The position numbers and the translations under genes were made by a program. Of a stretch of DNA of 64,000 bases, positions 54,321 through 64,000 are shown in pieces; the first letter of the stretch is position 1; each line of letters opens with the position of its first letter. This DNA comes from Notospermus geniculatus (lineage: Eukaryota > Nemertea > Pilidiophora > Heteronemertea > Lineidae): contig NMRB01001010.1 in the NCBI GenBank assembly GCA_002633025.1, positions 37,006 to 101,005 on the forward strand. Reading direction: 5' to 3'. The notes beneath the pieces were generated by a model. That model saw only the letters and a list, made by a program, of their open reading frames with translations, did not search any database and was not told where the DNA came from.

Positions 54321-55245
54321 TCAACGTAATTCACCAGTGAGTGCAGCCTCTCCCGGTTGTTGCTGTCCCTCATCCTGTCTTAGGCTTGAGTCCTCCTCCT
54401 CCGAGAGAGTGGACATCCGTGTAGCCCTCCCGCCCTCCGCGTCAGGAATCACGAGAGCCGACTCATCAGTCGGTACAGAGTAATTTTCAGTATTGAAATT
54501 GTCTGGCTGGACCGTCTCTGGAATGTGAGTTTGATCGCATGGCTCGTTGGTGTTGGCATTCATCTCTGTCCCGTATGTAGTCTGGCCCGTCATCGTCTCC
54601 AACAATCTGTACCTCTCCGAGGCCTTGATGTCTCGCGCCAGCCACACAAACATAACAAGAACCACAATGAAAATGAACGCCTCAACGATAAAAGTAAATC
54701 CGGCAAAGATATCAAAAGTAACGCTGTATATATTTGTAAAGATAATGGCACCAACAAGGTTCGACGCAGTCTCTCCACACGAAAGCAAAGAGAAACTTTT
54801 CCCGACCTCGGCTTCCGTGACTGTTTTACTGATAAGTGATTTGCATCCGGAGACAATCATTCCGCTCACGGAGCCGACCACGACTGACGCGAAAACCATC
54901 CACGTTTTGTTACTGAAGGCAACGAAAATCAAACGGCTGATTTTGAAGGTGAGTCCAATCAAAACTAAGTTGGCGTCTTCTATTCGTAAGATGTTTGAGA
55001 ATAGAGGAAGAAGTATCCAGAGACTCAGTCCAAGGCAGGCAAAGTCTACAGCCAGGAGGTAGCCGTAGAGGGACTTAGACCAGCCCAATGGGGCCCGTTC
55101 CACAAACAGCATGGTGATGTCCACTTCCCCTGCTTTACATATTTGGTTCGTGATGACTGTTAGAAANCGATATCCCATCATCGTCAGTATTCTGAAACCA
55201 AGAGCTATACCTTCGTGTCTAATTTGTGCATATTTTGATTGGGTG
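54321..55245 (-). CDS. SLC46-type (folate transporter-like) MFS protein, C-terminal exon
   Basis: A minus-strand exon begins after a good acceptor (ctttgtctttcag, just right of 55245) and runs to a TGA at 54321-54323, 307 residues. It has about six hydrophobic spans (for example SLYGYLLAVDFACLGL, FASVVVGSVSGMIVSG, FIVEAFIFIVVLVMF), corresponding to the C-terminal half of a 12-TM major facilitator. The segment around LISKTVTEAEVGKSFSLLSC matches the SLC46/PCFT signature region (S/K-L-V-x-x-T-E-x-G). A hydrophilic acidic tail of roughly 95 residues follows. One codon contains an N (55167). SLC46 proteins move folates, heme or small immune ligands across membranes; the substrate here is unknown. 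No exon for the N-terminal half was found up to the next gene, so the gene may be a fragment or have small exons I missed. Confidence 0.72.
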
Positions 55246-55324
55246 CTGAAAGACAAAGCCATCGATGGTAAATGGTAAATGGCAATTGGTAATTGAACAA
55301 AAGGTTGGTGGCCATGGAACCTCC

Positions 55325-55600
55325 AGCTTGAACCATTCAGGATACTATGATACAAAAGGAAACGTTGTTTCCAAATTAGTTTCGCAAATTTTCGACCCCA
55401 ACCGCGGTCTTCCTCAGGCACTTTCTAGTAGAGATCCCAGAAGTGTAGCTCGTCTTACTTCTGATAGCTCGACTAGAAAGTGCCTGAGGAAGACCCCGGT
55501 TGGGGTCGAAAATTTGCGAAATTTGGAGATGACGTTTCCATTTGTTGTATATCATTTTGTGTGTCGTTCTCTGTGCTTTCTGTTGGATATTCAGGATACT
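55325..55600. mobile_element. Foldback element upstream of the SLC46-like exon
   Basis: Same family as 41709-41970, with arms 'acaaaaggaaacgttgtttcc' and 'ggagatgacgtttccatttg', and centre 'gctcgactagaaagtgcctg'. It lies within the expected intron upstream of the transporter exon. Confidence 0.78.
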
Positions 55601-55943
55601 ATAAAGTAGGCCTATCCATATAGATGTTTGGGGTAAGCGGAGTCTGTTGCCTGATGAACCGATTACTTTGGACTGTCAACAGTTCGAGATTCAGCATCCT
55701 ATATGATGTATCCAATGGCCTCTTTGCAGTGTGGTGACGAAGGGAGTGGGCGCTAAGAACCAGTAATTACCTCATATATTGGGATCCAGAGAAATCGCTG
55801 AATACAAAGCGACAGATTTAGATAGAAACACCAAGGTCGGTGACCAATCTGAATGGAGCAGATGAGATGATAAAGGGAAATTCCCCTTCGATCACTGTTT
55901 GATTACAACTTTAACTGCTGACAAACGAATAGTGTGTCTATCC

Positions 55944-56107
55944 AGGGCCGTATTTAACTTTTTGGTCCGGGGGGGGCAGAAGCCTCTCTAGGGGGGCAGA
56001 AGACCTCTTTTTGCCGTTTTTTGCCCAAAATCCGCATGAAAATCACGTTTTTTGGTTGGCTCAGGGGGGGGGGCAACTGCCCCCTCGCCCCCTTTAAATA
56101 CGGCCCT
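55944..56107. mobile_element. MITE with AGGGCCGTATTTA ends, copy 2
   Basis: Ends AGGGCCGTATTTAACTT and 'tttaaatacggccct'. Close relative of 43809-43977. Confidence 0.85.
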
Positions 56108-57217
56108 GCTATCGTACATGTAGGTCGGAATGGATAAAAATCTGATTTATCACATATAATAATTCAGGAAACATGAATTAAATCCACCAATGAGAGAGAG
56201 ACATGTAGCATTATTGAGCCTACATTATTAGCCTCTCTTGACAAATATTGGCTTGCCATCTTCCAAAGGTCCCCCAATCGTTGGTGAGTTTTTCTGTACC
56301 GGTAGGCCTATATTTAAAAAGTCGACCAATCCTAATTGCCTTCCTTTCACTCGAGTCGATTTATTACATTTTAGTCAGCCAATCGCTGATTTTTGTTTGA
56401 TACCTGACCATTGGCTTTTGCTACACGTTTATGGAAACATCATTCCAAGGGTCGGCACAGAGCCTGAAAGCGTTAACGGACAAACCGTGGTTCAGCAAGA
56501 TGATGAAAGCGAAAGGCTTTTTCATATCAAGAAACACGAAAGAAATCTTCGAACCCAATGACCGAAACCTCTTTGCTGAATGGTTTAACACAATTCGTTG
56601 ATTGAAGCCGGTGTTACCAACAAGCATTGCCATGGTTTCTACACCGACCATTCATACTGCGAAACCAGAAACATGCTTCTTGCATTTTCCTATTTTGTTT
56701 TGTTGTCACGTCTGCTGTATTCCTCGACGTCAGGGATGTTGTTGTGGTTACCGGTACAATGATTGCGCCTCCGAAAAGTGACTTTGGGAGGCAGGCGCGG
56801 ATCCGGGGGGGGGGGCGCACCCGGCGCACGCCCCCCTTTCGGCTGACAACTCTGCAATCTGACCGTGAAATTCTGAAATTTGGAGCAAATAATTGAAATT
56901 CACCGCAGCTTTCAATGTTTCTAGCACAGTGCGCCCCTCTTTTCCGAAATCGTGGCCGATCCGCCCTGGGAGGTGCCACGCCGCGTATTTCATTCCGGAC
57001 GAAACGTAAAAGGAGTAGTACATTTCAAAAGAGCCACGGCAAAATACAAGAATTTTTATTTCATCTGGAATGAGAGAAACAGGACGCTACTAAATCTAGC
57101 AGCTCTGCGAGATTGAAATCGTGTAGCTACAGTCGTGTCGCCGACAAAAACTGGCAGAGATGACGTTTTTATCGTTAGCACATTACAGACATGGCTCGCA
57201 GAGATACATGGTCTCAA
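56108..57217. other. Intergenic or intronic, one degenerate MITE
   Basis: At about 56795-56985 lies a diverged CGGATCC-type element (left 'ggcgcggatccgggg', right 'gtggccgatccgccctgg'). No exon of the SLC46 N-terminal half was recognised. Confidence 0.45.
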
Positions 57218-57383
57218 TGGGTCGTATTCATAAAGCGGTTCTATGGTTAGAACCGTCTTAGGCCGGTTCCAACATGGAAGTATTATACATAATACTTCCA
57301 TGGTTCCAAGTACAGTGGTTGACGATACTTGGAACCGGCCTAAGACGGTTCTAACCATAGAACCGCTTTATGAATACGACCCA
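57218..57383. mobile_element. Palindromic MITE with a second palindrome at its centre
   Basis: Arms tgggtcgtattcataaagcg (continuing through 'gttctaaccatagaacc') and complement pair almost perfectly over about 55 bp. The centre contains 'catggaagtattatacataatacttccatg', itself a palindrome. Confidence 0.88.
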
Positions 57384-58667
57384 ATGAGTTTTTCATTTCT
57401 GTGGCGTGTACTACCAGTTTTTATAAATCCTAAAGTATCGCTTCTCTGAGGATGGTTTTATAGGTATGCCTTACAGTAGGAAGCACGTCAGAAAATGCAA
57501 AGGAATCCCATCAAAATGCATCAGATAAGCTTGTTCTAGTTGGCGGAACGTCAGACTCATCATCGTCGGTAGCGTTATCATCTGATTATTATCGGCTTAT
57601 GCTGTCACCTCTTTCCTCTATAAAACTTGGCCGGAATCTTCTTCCTATTCATTCTGTCAGAAGAAAATCTCTTCGCCACAGGATTCTCTTAACAAGGCCT
57701 GCCATCTTCCAAAGGGACACTCCCGCCAATCTGTAACGCGGTCTTCCAATGGCAAGAAGACCCATTGCTCCGATCATTGCTAGCAATTCATTGCTCCGAT
57801 CAAACATTGCTCATTGCCCATAAGCAATGCCATTGCCTGTATGTGTGGTGAAAAGCAAGCACCACAAAATCGCTTCAGCGTGGAAGAAGTATTTCTACCT
57901 CCATTGCTTTCAGTCGGCCGTTGGTGGCAATGAACAAATCGACTTCGGATGCCAACGCTTCAACCCAGGAAATCCTCTTTTTGTTTTAGGCCGCGCCGTA
58001 TTTTGCAGAACGAAATGTTTCCGTTTCACTTTGGCAAGAGGAGCCTGCCAAGTGTGCTTCTTTTCACTGCCAATAATTTTACCAGTAGTTTACTGTCCAC
58101 ACAGCAGCCACACCCATGGAAAACACCAACACAAAGTATATTTCGCTAAATATACAGTACTAGTATATGTATTTCACTATAAAAGATTTGTAAAGTCTTC
58201 TAACAAAACATCACTTTCCTTGGCCGGATTAACATCAAAATTGCATAGTGGCAGTACCGGTACATACATGTCTAATAAATAGAACTCCACAGTATAAAGA
58301 TATCACTGTAAATTAATGACCTACTCAGCAAAATTTTCATGAACCCACCTCATCTTGGGCAAGATATGACGTTCAAGTGGCATTTCTTTTTCAAAATATA
58401 TATAAATAACTTATCTTGAATAAACACATTGCACAGAAGTGAATGATATCCTGATATGATCCTGATTTACTAGTAACTGGCATTCCTTTTCACAATGTAG
58501 GATTAATGTATCCTTAATAAGAATAAGAATATAGTGTATTAAATCTTGAATAAGAACAGTGCCATAGAAAACTAATTAGGGGTAGTCGTTTCCATCACTG
58601 GTTAAGGTACATGTATATAAGCAGTGTGGAAACGAACTATTGTGAATAGTCCATTGAAAGCAAATTT
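57384..58667. other. Intergenic, no gene recognised
   Basis: Low-complexity 'attgct/gcaat' words at 57755-57835 resemble those at 45690-45780. The 151-codon open frame 57827-58282 has no domain. Confidence 0.35.
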
Positions 58668-59886
58668 GTGACCCTCGGCTACAAAACCAGTCTTAAGTCG
58701 CATGGAAAATGAGCCTAAACGTAGGCCTACCAACATGACACCAGGGCCCGTATGCACCAGTTCAGGCTAAGTTTTATCTTAACTCCAGCTAAGCTGATCT
58801 TTAACTTGAGCTGAAATTCCGCTTATCCCAACTTGAGCCGCAGCCCATTTGAGTTATTTCTTAACTTACGATTAATATAGCTATAACTTAAGCCTTGACA
58901 TGTAACAGGTTTCACTGTTAAGCTCGCACCTCTTCTGAGTTATTTCTCAACTTAAACTTAAGCCTTGACTCGTAACGGATCAGATAGGCCTATTGTAGGC
59001 AACACAGGTTTCGCTATCAGGCTCACAGATGGGAGACAACGCAAATTTCTTGTCAGAATTTGGAAATAGGCCTATCTCGCGCTCAATCAACTGCAAGATT
59101 TGGCAAATATTCTCCTTGGCGAAATCTAACGAAACCATTTCTGAAATTCCTCATCGGGATAGTGGGTTATTCCGGTCCCGAATTACTCCTTCTGGATACT
59201 CCCCTGTGCAATGGATCAAGAGCATCCACAACTAACTTCCATGTCGACATTGATGGCAGGAGCGGACCGAGGATTTGGGAAAAGGGGGTGCCTTCTGCTA
59301 GGACAGTGAAATTAGCGCCAAATTCCAGAATTTCACGATCGATTTTACAGATATTTTGGTTGAAAGGGGAGGCAAGCGCCCGGCAGCCCCCTTGGGATCC
59401 GCGCTTGTTGAAGGCACGCCTTCAAATTCGAGGTGTACGAGTTAATCCATAACTTAAACCACCCTCCGACCTGGTTTAAGTTTTTGTGGGGTTTAAGCCA
59501 GACTTGAAGCTTAGCTTTAGTTGGTGCATACCGACTTCAAGTTAAGTTCGAACTTAAGTTAGACTTAAGCTCAATTTCGGCTTAAGCCACAGTGGTGCAT
59601 ACGGGCCCAGGAGATAAAGAAGAAATAGAATCACTGAGACTCACAACAGACAGGCAGACAATACTGAAATTGACAAATACATTGGTGCCAACTTGCCAAC
59701 CTCAGAGTGACTGTGATTGGTTTTGTGGTGGAGGGTTACATTTGTCACTGAATTTCAGTATTGTCTGTCTATTGTGAAGTCTGAGTGATCCTGTCTCTAT
59801 CTTCATCTCCTGGTGTCACGTCAGTGCGTTTCGGCTCATTTTCCATGCGAATTTACACTGGTTTTGTGGTGGAGGGTCACATTTGT
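58668..59886. mobile_element. Nested stack of foldback and inverted-repeat elements
   Basis: Outer arms 58668-58742 and 59810-59886 are complementary (for example 'catggaaaatgagcc' / 'ggctcattttccatg' and 'caaaaccagt' / 'actggttttg'). Between them sit an 865-bp element (58744-59608, ends GGGCCCGTATGCACCA / TGGTGCATACGGGCCC) and a foldback (about 59612-59808, arms 'cagacaatactgaaatt' / 'aatttcagtattgtctg'). The 865-bp element itself contains a CGGACC...GGATCCG-type insert near 59258-59430. Confidence 0.82.
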
Positions 59887-59979
59887 GCAAGGGAACTCTC
59901 AGGTCATGACGTGGAGGAGTGCCTCATGAGGTCAACCAAAGACACAGGAATGATCTGTCATCCTCTCAAGCAAGGTAAC

Positions 59980-62900
59980 TCAGGGTAGTGCTTCAACAGC
60001 ATCACTAAACTTCATCAAAGAATCCAGGTCAGTCAGCCCCAGGTTACGTTCTAGATAGTTGTAGAAGAACTCCGGTGCTTGAATGGAAAGTTTTTTCAGA
60101 AAAGCAACATGTTTTCCTTCCATTGACGACAACTTGGGCAAGCTGAAAGACACAGAAAGTTTACTACTTTCTCCAAAAATTGAAAGTTTCACCATTGGCT
60201 TCAGAAGTGCACTACGACTTAAAACCCAATGAAACAAGAAAATATCATAGAAAGATGAAACAAATGCATAATTCTCGTGATACTTGACAACTGCTGCCCT
60301 CTGCCTTTTCTTTAGCAAGTTAGAGAATATTTGTATTCGTAGTTGCTATGTGCTCAGCAAAAACTCACACTGGAATGTCGTTTCTCTTCAACCATTCTCT
60401 AACATCCCATGTCTGCCATTTTGAAATATCTTCAGGATCCTGAGTTGGTGCTGGAGGTGACATCACAGGTTGGGCTTCTTCTGCTGTGACCTGAAAGAAA
60501 AGGTCGAGAGTACTTGTCTCCTCACTTCCACAAGCATGATACATGTACATGTGATAGCAACAATTTTAGAGATTCCAGTTTTATGTTATTGTCAAACTGA
60601 ATAAGTACAGTGCAACCTCGCTATAACGAACTGCTTGGGATCCAAGGTAAAGTTCAATGGTCCGACGATGTACATTGACATGTGTGCGCTGTCACTGCTA
60701 TAAACAAAAGTTTCGATGTCTCAATTTATTAAATTCCAAATTAAGCAAACAGGTAATTAAACAACACATTAAGTTCATGTAATTTGTAATTTGTAATATG
60801 TATTCATTGAAGGTGATTACCGGTAGTTTCACGGCAAATTGCACACGCCCGACAGCGTTGGATCAACCAGCTAACAGGGGCTAGAGGGTGAACCTGAAAA
60901 ATAGCCCTGAAAATTTTGGGGTCCATTGGGTAGGGTTCGTTATATCCGGGAGTTCTTTATATCGAGGTTCTTTATAGCGAGGTTGCACTGTACTTATTCA
61001 GTTTGACAATAACATAAAACTGGAATCTCTTTATTGGGGACACCTTTGGGAGCTGTGCTTAATTGAGAGGCCGGTTGTCCTGATTACCGAGGTAAAACAT
61101 ATACTGGTACTGGTAAAGAAATGACACAATTTGGCACTAGAGAGGTGTCCTGGCAGAAGTGACCACGACACGACACAACACTAACTTAGTGTCGTGTCTA
61201 CGGGCGTACTAACATAAGAAGGGCAAATATGCGTAGAAAATACGGGCAAATCCGTAGGGTTGGCATCTCTGCACTAAGGGAGGTTCCACTGTACTCGCAA
61301 GTATAGAGGCTTTGCAATGACGTCATCCTGGCGGCCATTCTGGAGGACACAGGGCGCAGAGGTGTCAGCTGACCGTGACATGACTTGCGCGAAGTGCACC
61401 ATGCCACTGTTTGACGTTACGTCATTGGGGCATGCACGGCTCATTTCGTTGCACCTCTGCAGCATGTGTCCTCCAGCATGGCGGCTTGTGACGTCATATG
61501 CAAAGCCTCTATAGAAATCTCCTCTTCAACTCAAGAAACAAATCATCCACATAAGGCAATTTGAACATTTTTACCTTTTCTACCACAGGAGCCGAAGGAT
61601 GCGCAACAGATTTTCCATGCTGCCCGAGAACCCTCATCAGTTCTGCTAGCTTCATATCAAATGGATACCTCCCTGAGAAGTCATAGTAGACCTTGGTGCC
61701 AAGGATGAGACCAAGCCAACCACTTGGGCGATACTTCGGTTGAACCATGAGGGGAATTATTTCTTTGTTCATGCGATATGCATATTCAGCCTCTGGAATG
61801 AAAACCACGGCCAAAATAAACAGACTAGTTCCATTGACATCCCTATGGAAGATACCACTGAATACTGGGTGTAAGGGCACGCCGCACTATATAATCATGG
61901 CCACAACCAGATCATTTTCTTGATTTATGGATGAATGAAAAACCACACCCAGTCATGAGGACTGTTTTACATAGGAGCTGTCAGTGAGTTGACCAATAGG
62001 TGTCACTACGGCCCAATTCAATGCATATAGCGAACCCATTCATTCTTGATCGAGCACCAATCACGTGGATTTTCCTGTGTGTTGGTCCGCTAGAACTTTG
62101 CTGCCATCTTTTGGCAATACGCGCGACTGACTGCTCCTATTTGGACAGGTGCACCCCAAGGCTGTATACTACAGTCTTCCTGTTGGCCTTGACCTCACCT
62201 GATCTACAGTTGGGACTATCCTTATACTTCTCAGACATACAGAGCAAGACGACAACGGCTTTTTCTACAGCTTCTGCCATGGCCTGTAATGTTGACCCCT
62301 CCATCTGTTCTACATCAATCCAGGTCTTGTAACCATTTGACTGCAGGGCACTGGCGATCTGGAAGTTGAAGAAAAAGTTCACAGGGAGATAACTGCATAC
62401 GAAGGGGCTGTTCGTTTTCGTCACTTGAGGCATCTGAGTTGTAATCCTTGGGAAAACGGAAAAAGCTATGCACTGGCAAACTGCAGGGATTATTTGTTGT
62501 GCTGTACAGAATAATCGCTGCAATTTGCAGCCTCATAGCTTTCTCCCATTTCTCAAGGATCACAACTCAGATTCCTCAATTGACAAAAATGAACAGCCCC
62601 TTTTGTATGTCCCTCTCTAAGAATGCCATTCAGAATCCCAAATCCTTTTGAACATTTCATGACAGCAAAAATATAATATGACTTGTGCACATGGGGCATA
62701 TGATTCTTATATACTTGACATCCCACCTTTTTGACCAGTTCTTGATGTTCCCAGTTGTAACTCAGCATGATGTGTGGTTGGAATTCGTCTGACTTGGAGT
62801 CATCAGGAAACAAACCTGGAATGTTTTGTAAGGCTAAATACATGTATGTTGGAAGAAACCGAAAACAGAGAAAGAACTTTAGCAGTTGATCACGTCACTC

Positions 62901-63597
62901 TTTTTCTATGTGCTTCACAGAACAAGGATGAACACTGAGATTCTGGCTCTGATATCATCCATTATCTGGAATGACGAGCCAGCCCATATATAATATTCAA
63001 ATCATTATCTCAGATTCATTGCTTGATGTAAAATTCTGAGCAGAGCAGAGCTGCAGCAGGGGCCAACTTACCGTGACCTGCAAATTTTGTGGCACCTTTG
63101 CCTTGGATTTCCCATAATGCCCCCTCACAGCGTTTCCTAAGATGGCGGTTGCGACTTTTTGTCAGATTCTGCAGAAGTGGTACAATATTTGGGTCTTCCT
63201 GAAAACATAATCAAACCATCGAAATACAGCAGGATCGCAGCTACCCGACACTGTAACAGGGCCACTTTTAGCTTTTTGGTCCGAGGGGGGGGGGCAAAAG
63301 CCTCTCTGGGGTGGGGCAGATGACCTTATTTTGCCCAAAATTCGGATGAAAATCATGTTTTTTGGTTGGCTGTGGGGGGCAACTGCCCCCCCTAAACTCC
63401 ATATCTTGATCAGTCAAAGGTGGACGTAAAGCTTACCTTTATTTTTTCCTTGTTTTTCTCCTTGAAAGCCAGTGTCCAGATAGCTTCAGCTGCAGCTGCC
63501 TGTTCATCCTCATCACCAGATTCAAGTAAGCGAGTAAGTGGTTTTAAACCGCCTCTTTTGACAATCAGGATTTTATTCTTGTCATTCTTGGCCATGC
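59980..63597 (-). CDS. ARM-TIR-SAM protein, 3' seven exons (5' end beyond window)
   Basis: Minus-strand exons 63597-63437, 63198-63072, 62815-62727, 62358-62199, 61792-61575, 60490-60369 and 60142-59980 have GT/AG borders and matching phases, giving 345 codons before TGA. The first two encode armadillo-type helices (GGLKPLTRLLESGDEDEQ, then LRKRCEGALWEIQGKG). The next three form a TIR domain: PHIMLSYNWEHQELV, GYKTWIDVEQMEGST, then DSPNCRS joined to EAEYAY, with GWLGLILG near its end. The E after NCRS lies at the position of the catalytic glutamate of NAD-cleaving TIR domains, and its codon is split by an intron. The last two exons form a SAM domain (ISKWQTWDVREWLKRNDIPV onward). The order ARM-TIR-SAM differs from SARM1 (ARM-SAM-SAM-TIR). 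A cytosolic innate-immune or NADase role is likely by family; activity is inferred. Confidence 0.85.
60571..61027. mobile_element. pogo/Tigger-type MITE at the centre of a palindrome, in an intron
   Basis: Inner ends CAGTGCAACCTCGCTATAACG and 'tatagcgaggttgcactg' with TA flanks, typical of pogo/Tigger elements. Immediately outside, 'gattccagttttatgttatt...' and its exact complement extend another 36 bp on each side, so without the insert the flanks form a perfect palindrome about TA. It lies in the intron between the TIR and SAM exons. Confidence 0.8.
61029..61300. mobile_element. Second TA-type element, diverged
   Basis: The right side carries 'aagggaggttccactgta', a typical terminal motif of the Tc1/pogo group. 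The left side near 61030-61075 ('attggggacacctttggg', 'aattgagaggccggttgtcc') gives only weak matching. Confidence 0.45.
61302..61513. mobile_element. MITE with TATAGAGGCTTTGCA ends in an intron
   Basis: Ends TATAGAGGCTTTGCAATGACG and 'cgtcatatgcaaagcctctata', with inner arms 'ggaggacaca' / 'tgtgtcctcc'. It ends about 60 bp before the donor of the last TIR exon. Confidence 0.85.
61973..62138. mobile_element. AGGAGCTGTCA MITE between TIR exons
   Basis: Ends AGGAGCTGTCAGTGAG and 'gactgactgctcct', with inner 'ccaatcacgtgg' and 'gtccgctagaactttgctgcc'. Fourth copy of this family in the window. Confidence 0.8.
63258..63398. mobile_element. MITE with AGGGCC ends, truncated copy 3
   Basis: Shares 'gctttttggtccgaggggg', 'aaaatcatgttttttggttgg' and the C-rich tail with 43809-43977 and 55944-56107, but the right terminus is lost. 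It lies between the two armadillo exons. Confidence 0.75.
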
Positions 63598-64000
63598 CTG
63601 CAGTATACATGTACGTGTAGATGTAAAGAGAATTCAGGACAATCAGGGATTATAATGACAGACTTTTCTAATACATGTACCAGTACCAGTTAAGGTAGTT
63701 TGCTTCCAAAAATACTACGTGACCAATACAGGAGGGCCAAAAGTGGAGCATGTACTGGTAGGCATGAAAATCTTAATGATTACATCGCCCAATAAGCGGG
63801 CAGCAGATGATATTGCAAACGATCTGCTCGCCACCAAGAAAAATCGGCTGTTGATGGCAGGTGCATGCTGGACAGCGATGCGTGGATTCTTCTCACCAGC
63901 GATGCCTGCCCAATATCAAACAATACCAAAACCGATATCCCTAATCTGCGGTCACTTGCGATATCACCTGCAGGCTATAGTTCTCACTTGCTCCGAAATG
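63598..64000. other. Intron of the ARM-TIR-SAM gene up to the right edge
   Basis: The exon ending at 63597 has a good acceptor (actgcag), so upstream exons exist beyond this stretch. No further exon was recognised before the window ends. Confidence 0.5.

Noticed and set aside
53803-54324. 173-codon minus-strand open frame after the transporter stop
   Set aside because: No domain and composition unlike the neighbouring exon; overlaps the real transporter stop in another frame.
54525-55062. Plus-strand open frames of 104 and 171 codons
   Set aside because: Antisense shadows of the SLC46-like exon.
55246-55421. N-terminal extension of the transporter frame
   Set aside because: It reads through an acceptor site into a foldback transposon; the exon starts at 55245.
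57827-58282. 151-codon plus-strand open frame
   Set aside because: No domain, no splice or start context, and low-complexity repeats at its start.

Overview
The window is eukaryotic nuclear DNA, not prokaryotic. Coding sequence is split into short exons with GT/AG borders and matching codon phases, and most of the rest is intron or intergenic DNA full of short inverted-repeat transposons. The genes I could build are an RGS9-anchor-like protein, a rhodopsin-family GPCR, an SLC46-type transporter, an ARM-TIR-SAM protein and a small secreted cysteine-rich peptide. Together with very high copy-to-copy insertion variation and the recurring word GTAGGCCTAC, they suggest a highly polymorphic marine invertebrate, probably an invertebrate deuterostome (amphioxus, echinoderm or hemichordate). 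That taxon is an inference, not a demonstration.

Left part (1-10.5 kb): a possible exon at the left edge (minus strand), one possible exon near 0.66 kb, and then mostly mobile and duplicated DNA, including 360-bp and roughly 0.4-kb tandem repeats and two related segments at 1.8 and 5.7 kb.

10.5-23.3 kb: an RGS9BP (R9AP)-like gene on the plus strand. Its first four exons lie in a 4.3-kb block that appears twice in direct tandem. The joint between the blocks is a single N at 14799, inside exon 4. Only the right block continues into the last three exons, which end in a C-terminal membrane anchor. All seven exons join in phase to a 244-residue protein. The two blocks differ by whole transposon insertions, as diverged haplotypes would.

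26.2-29.6 kb: a 1.68-kb perfect-junction tandem duplication, each copy carrying a two-exon gene for a secreted peptide with ten cysteines in the mature part.

38.2-41.5 kb: a three-exon class A GPCR of 356 residues on the plus strand. 54.3-55.2 kb (minus): the C-terminal exon of an SLC46-type transporter; its N-terminal half was not found. 60.0-63.6 kb (minus): seven exons of a gene encoding armadillo repeats, a TIR domain and a SAM domain, continuing past the right edge.

The space between genes holds at least a dozen families of short inverted-repeat or foldback elements, many nested in each other. Several have clear target-site signatures: TTAA (piggyBac type), TA (Tc1/mariner or pogo type) and AAT. 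The genes are unrelated in function, and I see no shared pathway or operon-like arrangement.
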